DNA of 64,000 nt from JAPLJM01 sp963708515 (GTDB lineage Bacteria > Desulfobacterota > Syntrophia > Syntrophales > Fen-1087), in contig CAVPSX010000012.1 of NCBI GenBank assembly GCA_963708515.1, positions 62,001-126,000 on the forward strand. The letters are read 5' to 3'. Shown piece by piece: positions 28,995 to 37,689 of the stretch. A model generated the notes under the pieces. That model saw only the letters and a program-made list of their open reading frames with translations. It ran no database searches and was not told the origin of the DNA. The position numbers and the translations under genes were made by a program. Position 1 is the first letter of the stretch; each line of letters begins with the position of its first letter.

Positions 28995-30446
28995 ATGAAA
29001 AGCGCACTGTCCTGCCGGATTCTCAAGGTATTTATGGCGTTCATGCTTGCCGCGGGCGTTCTTGTTCAGTACGCCCAGGCTTCCGATTACCAGCCTGTTT
29101 CCGGCGTTGTTGATCTGCGTTCCACCTTCAGCGACGGTGCCTATGACATCCAGTCGCTGGTCCAGTTGGCCCGCTCGAAGGGCATCGCAGCGCTTTTCAT
29201 CAATGACCACGACCTCATGGTGATGGAATACGGCGTTTGGCCTCTCAGAAATCTGATCAGGAAACGGGAGGAAAGGAATTCCATTCTCAAGATGGGCGCG
29301 GATAAATACCTTCAGGAGATTGAACGGGTCAGTCAGGCCAATCCCGATATGATCATCATTCCCGGGTCGGAGACAACACCGTTTTACTACTGGACGGGGA
29401 ACCCCTTACAGGGCAAGCTGACGGCGCACAACCATGAAAGGCGCATGCTGACCATCGGTCTGGATAGTCCGTCCGATTATGAAAATCTGCCGATTCTTCA
29501 TAACCATTATTCCGTTCGGGCTCTGCGCGACGGCCTGCCGGGCATCCTTTTTTTTGCCGCAGCGTTTGTGGTCGGCCTTGTCATGCTCTGGTGGAAAGGG
29601 TCGTTCAGAATTGCCGGCATGGTTGTGCTGGTTTTATCGGCGGTGTTGATGGCCGACGGCAATCCTTTCAACAAGTCGCCCTTTGACCCCTATCACGGCG
29701 ACCGGGGAGGCGCGCCCTATCAGCTCCTGATCGACTATGTGGCCTCCAGGGGGGGGATGACCTTCTGGAATTACCCGGAGACAAAGTCAGGCGTCCGGCA
29801 ACTGGGACCGATTATGGTCAGCACACGCCCCTATCCGGAAGCGCTGCTCGAATCCAGGGGGTACACGGGATTTGCGTCACTGTATGGGGAACATATCACG
29901 GTGACGGAACCGGACGGCGTCTGGGATATGGTTTTGAAAGAATACTGCAGCGGTTTACGGCAACGGCCGCCTTGGGGTATTGCCACGGCCGATTTTCACC
30001 GGGAAGGGGAGAGCGGTGAGCAATTGGGAAATTATCAGACCGTCTTTTATGTGAAAGAGAAAAAAAAAGCTGAAATATTAAGCGCCATGAGAAATGGCCG
30101 CATGTATGCCGTGCAGGGAACATTCCCGCAGGTTCCCGTCATGGATGAATTTTCCGTATCGTCGGCGGATAGGACGGTGAAGGGCATTTCGGGTGAGGAC
30201 GTCTCGCTGAGAAGCCATCCGAGAATAAAAATCGCGCTGTCGTCAGGCAAACCGGTCGCCGCCCCGGTCAAGGTTCGCCTGATCCGCTCCGGGAGCGTCG
30301 TTCATCGTGTTGACGGAACATTGCCGCTGCAGTTTGAATATGACGATACCTATTACCATCCGGGTGAAAAGATCTACTACCGCATGGATATGCGCGGTGC
30401 CGGAATCATTGTCTCCAATCCGATTTTTGTGAATTTTGTGAAATAA
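28995..30446 (+). CDS. PHP-domain-like exported/membrane protein with altered metal site
   Basis: 483 aa. An N-terminal signal (FMAFMLAAGVLVQYAQA) precedes VVDLRSTFSDGAYDIQSLVQ, which aligns with the first PHP motif (DLHxHTxxSDG) but lacks both histidines. INDHDLM (second motif), PGSETTPFY (glutamate motif) and TADFHREGE (late DxH motif) remain. Two membrane segments (about 179-200, and 206-222) interrupt the domain. The last 100 residues look like a beta-rich domain. PHP proteins are metal-dependent phosphoesterases; loss of HxH makes activity doubtful. It starts 3 bp after the GT2 gene and directly precedes WbqC, so it belongs to the glycan operon. Function unknown. Confidence 0.65.
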   Translation: MKSALSCRILKVFMAFMLAAGVLVQYAQASDYQPVSGVVDLRSTFSDGAYDIQSLVQLARSKGIAALFINDHDLMVMEYGVWPLRNLIRKREERNSILKMGADKYLQEIERVSQANPDMIIIPGSETTPFYYWTGNPLQGKLTAHNHERRMLTIGLDSPSDYENLPILHNHYSVRALRDGLPGILFFAAAFVVGLVMLWWKGSFRIAGMVVLVLSAVLMADGNPFNKSPFDPYHGDRGGAPYQLLIDYVASRGGMTFWNYPETKSGVRQLGPIMVSTRPYPEALLESRGYTGFASLYGEHITVTEPDGVWDMVLKEYCSGLRQRPPWGIATADFHREGESGEQLGNYQTVFYVKEKKKAEILSAMRNGRMYAVQGTFPQVPVMDEFSVSSADRTVKGISGEDVSLRSHPRIKIALSSGKPVAAPVKVRLIRSGSVVHRVDGTLPLQFEYDDTYYHPGEKIYYRMDMRGAGIIVSNPIFVNFVK

Positions 30447-30447
30447 T

Positions 30448-31131
30448 ATGATCTGTTCCGTCCATCAGCCTCAATATCTGCCCTGGCTTGGCTATTTCGA
30501 CAAGATCGACCAAGCCGATGTTTTCGTGCTGCTGGACACCGTTCAGTTCAAAAAAAATGAATGGCAGAACCGGAACCGGATCAAAACGGCACAGGGCATG
30601 CAATGGATTACGGTTCCGGTTCTGTATCATTTCCCGCAGTTGATTCAGGATGTGGAAATCAACAATAACGAAAAATGGCAGCACAAACAACGACAGACCA
30701 TTCTGTCAAATTACAGGAAAGCCCCGTTCTGGTCATTGCTGGAGCCTTTCTTTGATGAGATGTTCTCAGCCCAATGGGATACGATTGCCAAATTGAATAT
30801 CCATGTGGTCAAAAGACTTGCGGCGATTCTCGGGATTGAAACGCCCCTGTTTGTCGCCTCAGGCATGGGTGTGTTTCCGGAAAACCCGGATGAACGCTTG
30901 ATCGCCATCGCGCGGCATTTCGGCGCCGATGCCTACCTGGCCGGAAGCGGCGGTCATGACTACATGGATCTGGAAAAGTATCGGGAAGCCAGTGTCGATG
31001 TCATCTTTCAGGAATATCAGCATCCGGTTTATAATCAGTTGTACGGCGATTTTGAACCGTTCCTGTCCGTCATCGACCTGATCTTTAATCATGGAAAAGA
31101 AAGTCTGAACATTATAAGGGGGAAGGTATGA
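30448..31131 (+). CDS. WbqC-like family protein
   Basis: 227 aa with the WbqC family N-terminus ICSVHQPQYLPWLGYFDKI, then VLLDTVQFKKNEWQNRNRIK and a C-terminal LAGSGGHDYMD followed by a QEYQHPVY-like segment. WbqC proteins occur in O-antigen loci and are proposed to take part in amino-sugar modification; the reaction is not firmly known. It starts 1 bp after the PHP-like gene and overlaps the PIG-L gene by 4 bp (ATGA), so the two products are probably translated together. Confidence 0.85.
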   Translation: MICSVHQPQYLPWLGYFDKIDQADVFVLLDTVQFKKNEWQNRNRIKTAQGMQWITVPVLYHFPQLIQDVEINNNEKWQHKQRQTILSNYRKAPFWSLLEPFFDEMFSAQWDTIAKLNIHVVKRLAAILGIETPLFVASGMGVFPENPDERLIAIARHFGADAYLAGSGGHDYMDLEKYREASVDVIFQEYQHPVYNQLYGDFEPFLSVIDLIFNHGKESLNIIRGKV

Positions 31132-31745
31132 AGATTCTTGCGATCGGGGCTCATCCCGATGACATTGAGGTCGGATGCGCCGGTGCACTGGCCAAATATG
31201 CCCAGCAGGGCCATGAGATTCATCTGCTGGTCATGACGGAAGGGGCAAAGGGCGGTGACGCCTCCGGCAGACGGGACGAACAGCATCGCGCCGCTGAGTT
31301 TCTTCAGCCTAAAAGCCTGACATGGGGGGTATATGAGGATACAAAACTGACGCCTTGCATGAATGAAATGGTGCATGACGTTGAAAAAATCATGGACCGG
31401 ATCGGGCCTGATTTCATTTTTGTCCATTATGATGACGACACACATCAGGACCACCGGGCCTTGAGCAAAGCAACGGTATCGGCCACGCGTTACGTCAGGA
31501 ATGTCCTTTTTTACGAAGGGCCCACAAGCCAGAATTTCGCGCCCACCGTTTTTGTGGACATCAAGGAAACCATCGACCGGAAGATATCCATGCTTTTGGC
31601 CCATCAATCACAGGTCATGAAAACCAACATCAAGGGGTTGTCGATTATCGATGTCATCAAAGCGACCGCCATGTTCAGGGGAACCCAGGGGCGGGCTCAA
31701 TTTGCGGAGGGGTTTATGCCGCTGCGCCTGTTCATCAACATCTGA
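31128..31745 (+). CDS. PIG-L (LmbE-like) deacetylase
   Basis: 205 aa with the zinc-binding AHPDD motif near the N-terminus (ILAIGAHPDDIEVGCAG) and the downstream HQDHRALS (HxxH) motif. PIG-L/LmbE enzymes hydrolyse N-acetyl groups from GlcNAc-type sugars. With WbqC before it and a DegT aminotransferase after it, it probably helps make or modify an amino sugar of the glycan. The ATG overlaps the WbqC stop. Confidence 0.9.
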   Translation: MKILAIGAHPDDIEVGCAGALAKYAQQGHEIHLLVMTEGAKGGDASGRRDEQHRAAEFLQPKSLTWGVYEDTKLTPCMNEMVHDVEKIMDRIGPDFIFVHYDDDTHQDHRALSKATVSATRYVRNVLFYEGPTSQNFAPTVFVDIKETIDRKISMLLAHQSQVMKTNIKGLSIIDVIKATAMFRGTQGRAQFAEGFMPLRLFINI

Positions 31746-31770
31746 CACAAAGAAAACCGCGGAACACCAT

Positions 31771-32838
31771 ATGCCGGAAAACAAGAAGATTCCCCATTCC
31801 AGGCCGACGCTGGACGAAGCAGACCGGCAGGCTGTTCTGGATGTGCTGCAAACGGGCCGGCTTGTTCAGGGAGAGCAGGCTGCCGGTTTTGAAGCGGATA
31901 TGTCGGCCATGATCGGCGTTTCCCATGCGGCGGCGGTGAGTTCCGGCACGGCGGCCCTGCATCTGGCCCTCGTCGCGCTGGGTGCGGGGGACGGGGACGA
32001 GGTCATCTGTCCGAGTTATGTTTGTTCGGCCCTGCTGCATGCAGTCCGCTGTGTGAAAGCAACACCCGTTATCGCCGATATTGAGCGGGACACGTTCAAT
32101 ATCGATGTTCGGGATGTAAAAAAACGCATGACGGCAAGAACGAAGGCGATCATTGTGCCGCACCTGTTCGGGTTGCCGGCGGACGTGGCCGAACTTACAT
32201 CTCTCGGCATTCCTGTGATCGAGGACTGCGCCCAGTCTCTTGGCAGCCATTACCGGGACCGCTATACAGGCAGTTTTGGTGTGGTCTCCATGTTTTCTTT
32301 TTATGCGACCAAAATCATCGCCGCCGGAGAAGGCGGCATGCTGCTTTCCCGTGATGCCGGCCTGATTGAGAAGATCAGGGATCTGCGCGACTATGACGAA
32401 AGGGAGGATGATGCCCTGCGTTATAACTACAAGATGACGGACATGCAGGCCGCGCTCGGGAGGAGCCAGTTAAGAAAAATCGATGGGTTCATCCAGAGAA
32501 GAAAGGAAATCGCCGGTCATTATGATCTGATTCTGAAAAAAATGGGCCTTCCGATTCCTGTCGTGCCGCCGGAAAGAGGGCATATCTATTACCGGTATGT
32601 TATTCTCCTGGATCAGTTGCAGGCATTCATGGAATTTATGGATCAGTCGGAAGTGGTTTGCCGGCGGCCCGTATTCAAACCGCTGCATCGCTACCTCGGG
32701 CTTTCAGGTTACAGCGTGACGGAAGATATCTGGAAAAGGGCGGTTTCCATCCCGATCTACCCCTCCCTGACGGAGCGTGAACTTTCTGTGATTGTTGAGA
32801 GCATGTCACAGTCGGCATGTATGGGAGTTGTTCGCTGA
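31771..32838 (+). CDS. DegT/DnrJ/EryC1/StrS sugar aminotransferase
   Basis: 355 aa PLP enzyme of the sugar aminotransferase family. SGTAALHLALVALG is the phosphate-binding turn, VIEDCAQSLGS carries the Asp that contacts the pyridine nitrogen, and FYATKIIAAGEGG contains the Schiff-base lysine. It would transfer an amino group to a nucleotide keto-sugar (for example a 3- or 4-keto hexose). The keto-sugar-forming dehydratase is not in this window. The start is ATG 31771; the gene overlaps the following WecA-like gene by one base (TGATG). Confidence 0.9.
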   Translation: MPENKKIPHSRPTLDEADRQAVLDVLQTGRLVQGEQAAGFEADMSAMIGVSHAAAVSSGTAALHLALVALGAGDGDEVICPSYVCSALLHAVRCVKATPVIADIERDTFNIDVRDVKKRMTARTKAIIVPHLFGLPADVAELTSLGIPVIEDCAQSLGSHYRDRYTGSFGVVSMFSFYATKIIAAGEGGMLLSRDAGLIEKIRDLRDYDEREDDALRYNYKMTDMQAALGRSQLRKIDGFIQRRKEIAGHYDLILKKMGLPIPVVPPERGHIYYRYVILLDQLQAFMEFMDQSEVVCRRPVFKPLHRYLGLSGYSVTEDIWKRAVSIPIYPSLTERELSVIVESMSQSACMGVVR

Positions 32839-33986
32839 TGCTGAGAAAAGCGGGAAGGCATACCTCCCTGAGAAGAATTTACTGGCTTTGCGCTGCGCTG
32901 ATGCTGTCAGCTCTATTAATCCCATTAGTTCGCAATTATTTTTTCAGCAACATCGGCAGATGGCTGTACGTCCTGCTTTTTTCCTTTGCCGTCGCCGCCG
33001 TATTGACGCCCCTGGCCCGCTGGATCGCCCTGAAACTCAATATCGTCGATGACCCCGGCGGCCGCAAGATCCATGAGGAACGCACGCCCCTGCTTGGCGG
33101 ATTGCCTATCATCCTGGCCTTCCTGTCCGCTCTGTTGTTCAATATGATTCTGGACAGGGAATATTTTCTGCTGTTGACGGGCGGTGTTGTGGTTGCGATG
33201 GTCAGTCTTTATGACGACTGGAAAGGCTTATCGGCCCAGTTCAAGTTAAGTGCGCAGATCCTTGTCGTTGCAGTCCTGATTCATCAGGGAATCATCCTGG
33301 AGTTATTTCCCAGGATGACCTTATGGGGCTACAGCCTCAACTGCCTTTTTACGATCCTGTGGATTATCGGCATCGCCAACGCCATGAACTTTGCAGACGG
33401 CATGGATGGTCTGGCTGCAGGACTCAGCGCCATCATCGCGCTGTTTATGGGCATCGTTGCCTTTCAGACCAATCAGCCGCTGATGGGCTGGGTCGCTCTG
33501 GCCATGCTCGGAAGCTGCCTGGGGTTCCTGCCCTATAACTTCAGGCGGCAGGGGCAGGCGCACATCTTTCTGGGAGACACCGGCAGTATCTTTCTGGGTT
33601 TCATCCTGGGGGCGCTGGCCGTCAAAGGCGATTGGGCCGATAATGACCCAATTGTTTCATTTGCCGCCCCGGTCCTGATTTTCTGGGTCCTGATTTACGA
33701 CATGACCTATATCAGCGTGGAGAGGATCTTGTCGGGCAAGGTGAGAAACTTCAGGCAATGGATTGACTATGTCGGCAGGGACCATCTGCATCATCGCCTC
33801 TATGCGGTTCTCGGAGACAGGAAGAAGACAGTTCTGTTTATCTACCTGATCTGTGCAACCCTCGGCATCAGCGCGATTGCCCTGAGACATGCACGGATGG
33901 TTGATGGGGTCCTGCTGGTCGTTCAGGCCTTTCTCATTTCGATTATCATTTCCATCCTGGAATATTCCGGCCGCAAGCGGCTATAG
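32838..33986 (+). CDS. WecA/MraY-family undecaprenyl-phosphate sugar-1-P transferase
   Basis: 382 aa with ten to eleven membrane helices and the family motifs: DDPGGRKIHEERTPLLGG, DDWKGLS, NAMNFADGMDGLAAG, LGDTGSIFLG and HLHHRL. It transfers a HexNAc-1-phosphate (GlcNAc or a related sugar) to undecaprenyl phosphate, the first step of glycan assembly. It therefore probably primes the polymer built by the genes upstream, although it stands last in the operon. Start ATG 32838, overlapping the DegT stop. The operon appears to end here, at the palindrome that follows. Confidence 0.9.
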   Translation: MLRKAGRHTSLRRIYWLCAALMLSALLIPLVRNYFFSNIGRWLYVLLFSFAVAAVLTPLARWIALKLNIVDDPGGRKIHEERTPLLGGLPIILAFLSALLFNMILDREYFLLLTGGVVVAMVSLYDDWKGLSAQFKLSAQILVVAVLIHQGIILELFPRMTLWGYSLNCLFTILWIIGIANAMNFADGMDGLAAGLSAIIALFMGIVAFQTNQPLMGWVALAMLGSCLGFLPYNFRRQGQAHIFLGDTGSIFLGFILGALAVKGDWADNDPIVSFAAPVLIFWVLIYDMTYISVERILSGKVRNFRQWIDYVGRDHLHHRLYAVLGDRKKTVLFIYLICATLGISAIALRHARMVDGVLLVVQAFLISIIISILEYSGRKRL

Positions 33987-34006
33987 TGCCCCTGCGTGAT
34001 GTAAAA

Positions 34007-34035
34007 ACGGGGACAGATTTCAAATCTGTCCCCGT
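34007..34035. repeat. Perfect palindrome, REP-like GGGGACAGATTT hairpin
   Basis: Two 14-bp arms (ACGGGGACAGATTT and its complement) are separated by a single base at 34021. It sits in the 74-bp gap between the WecA-like gene and pepA. The form is that of REP-type hairpins mobilised by Y1 transposases (TnpA-REP) in many genomes; no such transposase is in the window. It may also act as a 3' hairpin for the operon, though there is no T run. Confidence 0.75.
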
Positions 34036-34060
34036 CGGTTAAAGCATCGAGGAGTAAAGC

Positions 34061-35557
34061 ATGAAGATAGAAATTAAAAAAGGCAAACCGGCAGAATATC
34101 CTGCGGAAGCCTTGGTGGTGCTCCTTTTTGAGGACAGCGAGATACCGGCAGGCCCCCCCCGGTATTTTGACGGGACCTTCGGCGCGCTGATTGATGACGT
34201 CATTGAAAACGGCGATTTCCAGGGGAGACTGTACCAAACTGCAGTGCTCTACACGCGGAATGCGGTTCCGGCAAAACGCATCATCCTGGCGGGACTCGGA
34301 CCGAAGAAGGATTTCGATTTGGAAAAGCTGCGCGGCGCCTATGCCGGGGCGGCCCGTCAGGCCCGCACGCTTGGCCTGAAGGAGATTACTTTTTTTCTGA
34401 ATGTCCATGATACCGGGCAAACCATCCGGCAAATGACCGAAGCTGCCCTGGAGGGGGCCATTCTGGGTCTTTATCAGTTCATGCCCTATAAGACCCTGGA
34501 GCGGGAAAAGATAAAAATAATAAAACGGATAACCGTGGTCGATGACAAAGACGACGCACTCAAGGAAATTCATGCTGCGGCCAAAACGGCGGAAACCGTT
34601 GCTCAAGCGGTATATTTTGCCCGCGATCTTGTCTCGACGCCGGGCAATGACATGACGCCCTCCGACATGGCGCAGGCCGCCAGCAGGATCGCCAAACACC
34701 GGCGCGTGAGCCTCAGTGTCCTCGATGTTGCGCAAATGAAGAAACTCGGGATGCATGCCCTTTTAGGCGTGGCGCGGGGAAGCGATGAACCGGCCAAGTT
34801 CATTATTCTGGAATACCGCGGAGCAAAGCGCGGGGAACCTCCCATTGTCCTCGCCGGCAAAGGACTCACCTTCGACAGCGGCGGGATATCCATCAAGCCC
34901 TCAGAAGACATGGAAGAGATGAAATCGGACATGGCCGGCGGGGCTGCCGTGATGGGGGCCATCAGGGCAGCCGCCGATCTTGAGCTTCCGCTGAATGTCG
35001 TAGGTCTGATCCCGGCCACGGAGAATCTTCCCGGCGGACATGCTTTGAAGCCCGGCGATATCCTCAAGTCGTTCTCCGGACAGACGATCGAGGTCGTCAA
35101 CACCGATGCGGAGGGACGTTTGATCCTGGCGGACGCCCTGACCTACGCGCAGCGCTACAAACCGGCTGCGGTGATCGATCTGGCCACGCTGACCGGCGCC
35201 TGCAAGATTGCCCTGGGCGATCACGTGATCGGCATGTTTGGCAACGACGGGCCCTTGAAGGAAAAAATCAGGATGGCAGGGGAGCGGACAGGGGAGCGGG
35301 TCTGGGAATTGCCGCTGTGGGAAGATTATCACGAACTGATTAAAAGCGATGTGGCCGATTTCAAAAATACCGGGGGCAGGGCAGGGGGCGCCATCACGGC
35401 GGCTGCCTTCCTGAGCAAATTTGTCGGCGCCTGTCCCTGGGTTCATCTCGATATTGCCGGCCCCGCCTGGCTGGCAAAGGACAAGCCCTATACGCCGAAG
35501 GGCGCAACCGGTGTCGGCGTTCGTCTGCTGGTGCAGTGCCTGAGAGACTGGAAATGA
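34061..35557 (+). CDS. pepA: Leucyl aminopeptidase (M17)
   Basis: 498 aa cytosol aminopeptidase. The C-terminal catalytic half has GKGLTFDSGGISIKP (metal ligand Asp and Lys), MKSDMAGGAAV and NTDAEGRLILADAL, the M17 signature. The N-terminal half is the less conserved alpha/beta domain. It removes N-terminal residues from peptides, with two divalent metals. AGGAG lies about 9 bases before the ATG. It is followed 1 bp later by an oligopeptide-import ATPase, which fits a peptide-use function. Confidence 0.92.
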   Translation: MKIEIKKGKPAEYPAEALVVLLFEDSEIPAGPPRYFDGTFGALIDDVIENGDFQGRLYQTAVLYTRNAVPAKRIILAGLGPKKDFDLEKLRGAYAGAARQARTLGLKEITFFLNVHDTGQTIRQMTEAALEGAILGLYQFMPYKTLEREKIKIIKRITVVDDKDDALKEIHAAAKTAETVAQAVYFARDLVSTPGNDMTPSDMAQAASRIAKHRRVSLSVLDVAQMKKLGMHALLGVARGSDEPAKFIILEYRGAKRGEPPIVLAGKGLTFDSGGISIKPSEDMEEMKSDMAGGAAVMGAIRAAADLELPLNVVGLIPATENLPGGHALKPGDILKSFSGQTIEVVNTDAEGRLILADALTYAQRYKPAAVIDLATLTGACKIALGDHVIGMFGNDGPLKEKIRMAGERTGERVWELPLWEDYHELIKSDVADFKNTGGRAGGAITAAAFLSKFVGACPWVHLDIAGPAWLAKDKPYTPKGATGVGVRLLVQCLRDWK

Positions 35558-35558
35558 G

Positions 35559-36533
35559 ATGTCTCCCCTGATTGAAGTCAAGAACCTCAAAACGCACTTT
35601 GCAACCGCCAAGGGAACCGTCAAAGCAGTCGATGGCGTCGATATCGCCATTAACGCCGGAGACACCCTGGGGATTGTGGGAGAGTCCGGCTGCGGCAAAA
35701 CGGTCCTGGCGCTCAGCATCCTGAGACTGATTCCAACCCCGCCCGGTCGCATCATATCCGGGCAAATCCTCTTTGAGGGTTGCGATCTGCTTCAGCTCAC
35801 GCAGGAAGAAATGCGACAGATCCGGGGCCGCGATATTTCCATGGTTTTCCAGGAGCCCATGACGTCGCTCAATCCGGTCATCAGAGTTGGAGAGCAGGTC
35901 GCCGAGGGGATCCGCCTGCATCAGGACCTGAACGGCCGGGAGGCGAACCAGCGGGCCATTGACATGCTTCGCCTGGTGGGGATACCCGCCCCCGAAATCC
36001 GCGCCGGCGATTATCCCCACCAGATGAGCGGCGGAATGCGCCAGCGCGTGATGATTGCCATGGCGTTGGCCTGTAACCCCCGCTTGATGCTGGCCGACGA
36101 GCCGACGACAGCACTCGACGTGACCATCCAGGCACAGATCATCGATCTCATCAACCGCCTCAAGATCGAGCAGGGGACGGCCGTGATGCTCGTGACGCAC
36201 GACCTGGGGTTGATTACGGAAGCAGCCCAGCGGGTTGCGGTGATGTATGCGGGACGGATCGTAGAGCAGGCAGACGTGTCAGATCTCTTCAGAAACCCCC
36301 TCCATCCTTACACCATCGGCCTGATGCTATCCATTCCGGGGATGGATCAGAGATGCAGAGACCGGGGCCGCCTGGCCGTCATTCCCGGTTCTATCCCGCC
36401 GCTTTACATGCTTCCGGCAGGGTGCAGTTTTCAGGATCGCTGCGCCGATGTCATGGCCGTTTGCCGTGAACGGCCTCCGGAACTTACAGCGCCGCTTCCT
36501 GATCATCAGGTTCGCTGCTGGAAATATGGATAA
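35559..36533 (+). CDS. Oligopeptide/dipeptide ABC transporter ATPase (OppD/DppD type)
   Basis: 324 aa ABC ATPase: Walker A GESGCGKT, Q-loop region VFQEPMTSLNP, signature MSGGMRQRVMIAM, Walker B MLADEPTTALDV, and the switch His in LVTHDL. The C-terminal extension has the cysteine pattern CSFQDRC...C seen in OppD/DppD, which can bind an iron-sulphur cluster. It pairs with the ATPase at 36.7 kb. The matching permease and binding-protein genes are not in this window. The gene is 1 bp from pepA. Confidence 0.88.
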   Translation: MSPLIEVKNLKTHFATAKGTVKAVDGVDIAINAGDTLGIVGESGCGKTVLALSILRLIPTPPGRIISGQILFEGCDLLQLTQEEMRQIRGRDISMVFQEPMTSLNPVIRVGEQVAEGIRLHQDLNGREANQRAIDMLRLVGIPAPEIRAGDYPHQMSGGMRQRVMIAMALACNPRLMLADEPTTALDVTIQAQIIDLINRLKIEQGTAVMLVTHDLGLITEAAQRVAVMYAGRIVEQADVSDLFRNPLHPYTIGLMLSIPGMDQRCRDRGRLAVIPGSIPPLYMLPAGCSFQDRCADVMAVCRERPPELTAPLPDHQVRCWKYG

Positions 36534-36540
36534 CACAAGA

Positions 36541-36705
36541 GAATTTTACATAGTTGTGAAAAAATGGTTCCCAAGCGGCGAATTAAAGATTGTTCGACTT
36601 TCCAGAAATTAGACCAACTTATAGAATTCATACATATATATGCCTTATCACATTCCTATCGAAAAAGATTTTGAGCCGCGGCGAAGCCATTTTTCAAATG
36701 TCTCC
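36541..36705 (+). repeat. Copy A of an unnamed MITE-like inverted-repeat element
   Basis: An element of about 165 bp in the gap between the two oligopeptide ATPase genes. Its left end (GAAAAAATGGTTC..AAGCGGCGAA) and right end (GAGCCGCGGCGAAGCCATTTTTC) are imperfect inverted complements of about 38 bp. The centre matches copies B and D but lacks their GGGGGACA hairpin. Its right end overlaps the longest possible reading frame of the downstream ATPase gene. Confidence 0.75.
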
Positions 36706-36723
36706 ACACGTTCTCCAGTCTTG

Positions 36724-37689
36724 ATGGAAGCAAGCGACGTCAAGAAGTATTTTCCGGTTCGCGGCGGAATTCTGGCGCATCAGCGCGGCGTGGTCAAGGC
36801 CGTTGACGGCGTTTCCCTGTCCATTCATGAGGGCGAAACGCTTGCCCTGGTCGGGGAAAGCGGTTGCGGCAAATCCACCTTCGGACGGCTGCTGGTCAGG
36901 CTGGATACGCCTGACGCGGGAACGATCCTGTTTGCCGGGGAAAATGTTCAGGCTTATGCGGGGGCGGCGTTAAAGAAATATCGCAAGCAAGTTCAGTTGA
37001 TCTTTCAGGATCCCTACGCGTCGCTCAACCCCCGCCGGTCTGCCGGCGATATCATCGAAGAACCGCTGCGCATACATGAATCGGCGTCGAAAAGCACCCG
37101 GGAGAAAAGCGTTGCCGAAATCATGATGACTGTCGGTCTCAGCTCGGATCAGAAGCATCGCTATCCACATGAGTTCAGCGGCGGACAGCGGCAGCGGATC
37201 GGCATAGCCCGCGCCATTGCCCTGAAGCCAAGACTGATCGTGGCGGACGAACCGGTATCGGCCCTCGATGTTTCGATCCAGGCCCAGATCCTGAACCTGC
37301 TCAAGGATCTGCAGGCCCAATTCGGCCTGACCTATCTGTTCATCACCCATGATCTCAGCGTCGTCCGTCATGTGAGCGATCGGGTGGCGGTGATGTATCT
37401 GGGCAGAATCGTTGAGTTGGCCGACAATGACGATCTGTTCGAGAATCCGCTCCATCCCTACACGCAGGCGCTCCTGTCTGCCGTGCCCACCGCCGGTTTG
37501 CGAAGGAAAGTGGAGCGAATCATTCTGACCGGCGACGTTCCAAGTCCGCTGGATCCCCCTGCAGGCTGCGCCTTTCATCCCAGATGCCCACGCTGTTTCG
37601 ATCCCTGTGGACAGATCGAGCCGCGTCTTGAAAGTCAGGGTCAGAATCGGCAGGTCGCCTGTCATTTGCTCACAAAAATTTCAAAATAA
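36724..37689 (+). CDS. Oligopeptide/dipeptide ABC transporter ATPase (OppF/DppF type)
   Basis: About 321 aa from ATG 36724. It has Walker A GESGCGKST, FQDPYASLNPR, signature FSGGQRQRIGIARA, Walker B IVADEPVSALDVS and the switch His LFITHDL. The C-terminus has the OppF pattern CAFHPRCPRC..C. The frame is open from ATG 36640, but the first 22 or so residues of that longer form come from repeat element copy A, so ATG 36724 (MEASDVKKYF) is preferred. No good Shine-Dalgarno lies before it. It probably forms the ATPase pair with the OppD-like protein. Confidence 0.85.
   Translation: MEASDVKKYFPVRGGILAHQRGVVKAVDGVSLSIHEGETLALVGESGCGKSTFGRLLVRLDTPDAGTILFAGENVQAYAGAALKKYRKQVQLIFQDPYASLNPRRSAGDIIEEPLRIHESASKSTREKSVAEIMMTVGLSSDQKHRYPHEFSGGQRQRIGIARAIALKPRLIVADEPVSALDVSIQAQILNLLKDLQAQFGLTYLFITHDLSVVRHVSDRVAVMYLGRIVELADNDDLFENPLHPYTQALLSAVPTAGLRRKVERIILTGDVPSPLDPPAGCAFHPRCPRCFDPCGQIEPRLESQGQNRQVACHLLTKISK

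Noticed and set aside
3124..33986. Exosortase/PEP-CTERM type locus
   Set aside because: Several genes resemble those of exosortase-linked clusters, but no exosortase (EpsH) or PEP-CTERM protein could be seen in the window.
33923..34756. 277-codon minus-strand open frame
   Set aside because: Spans the operon end, the palindrome and the start of pepA in antisense; no domain.
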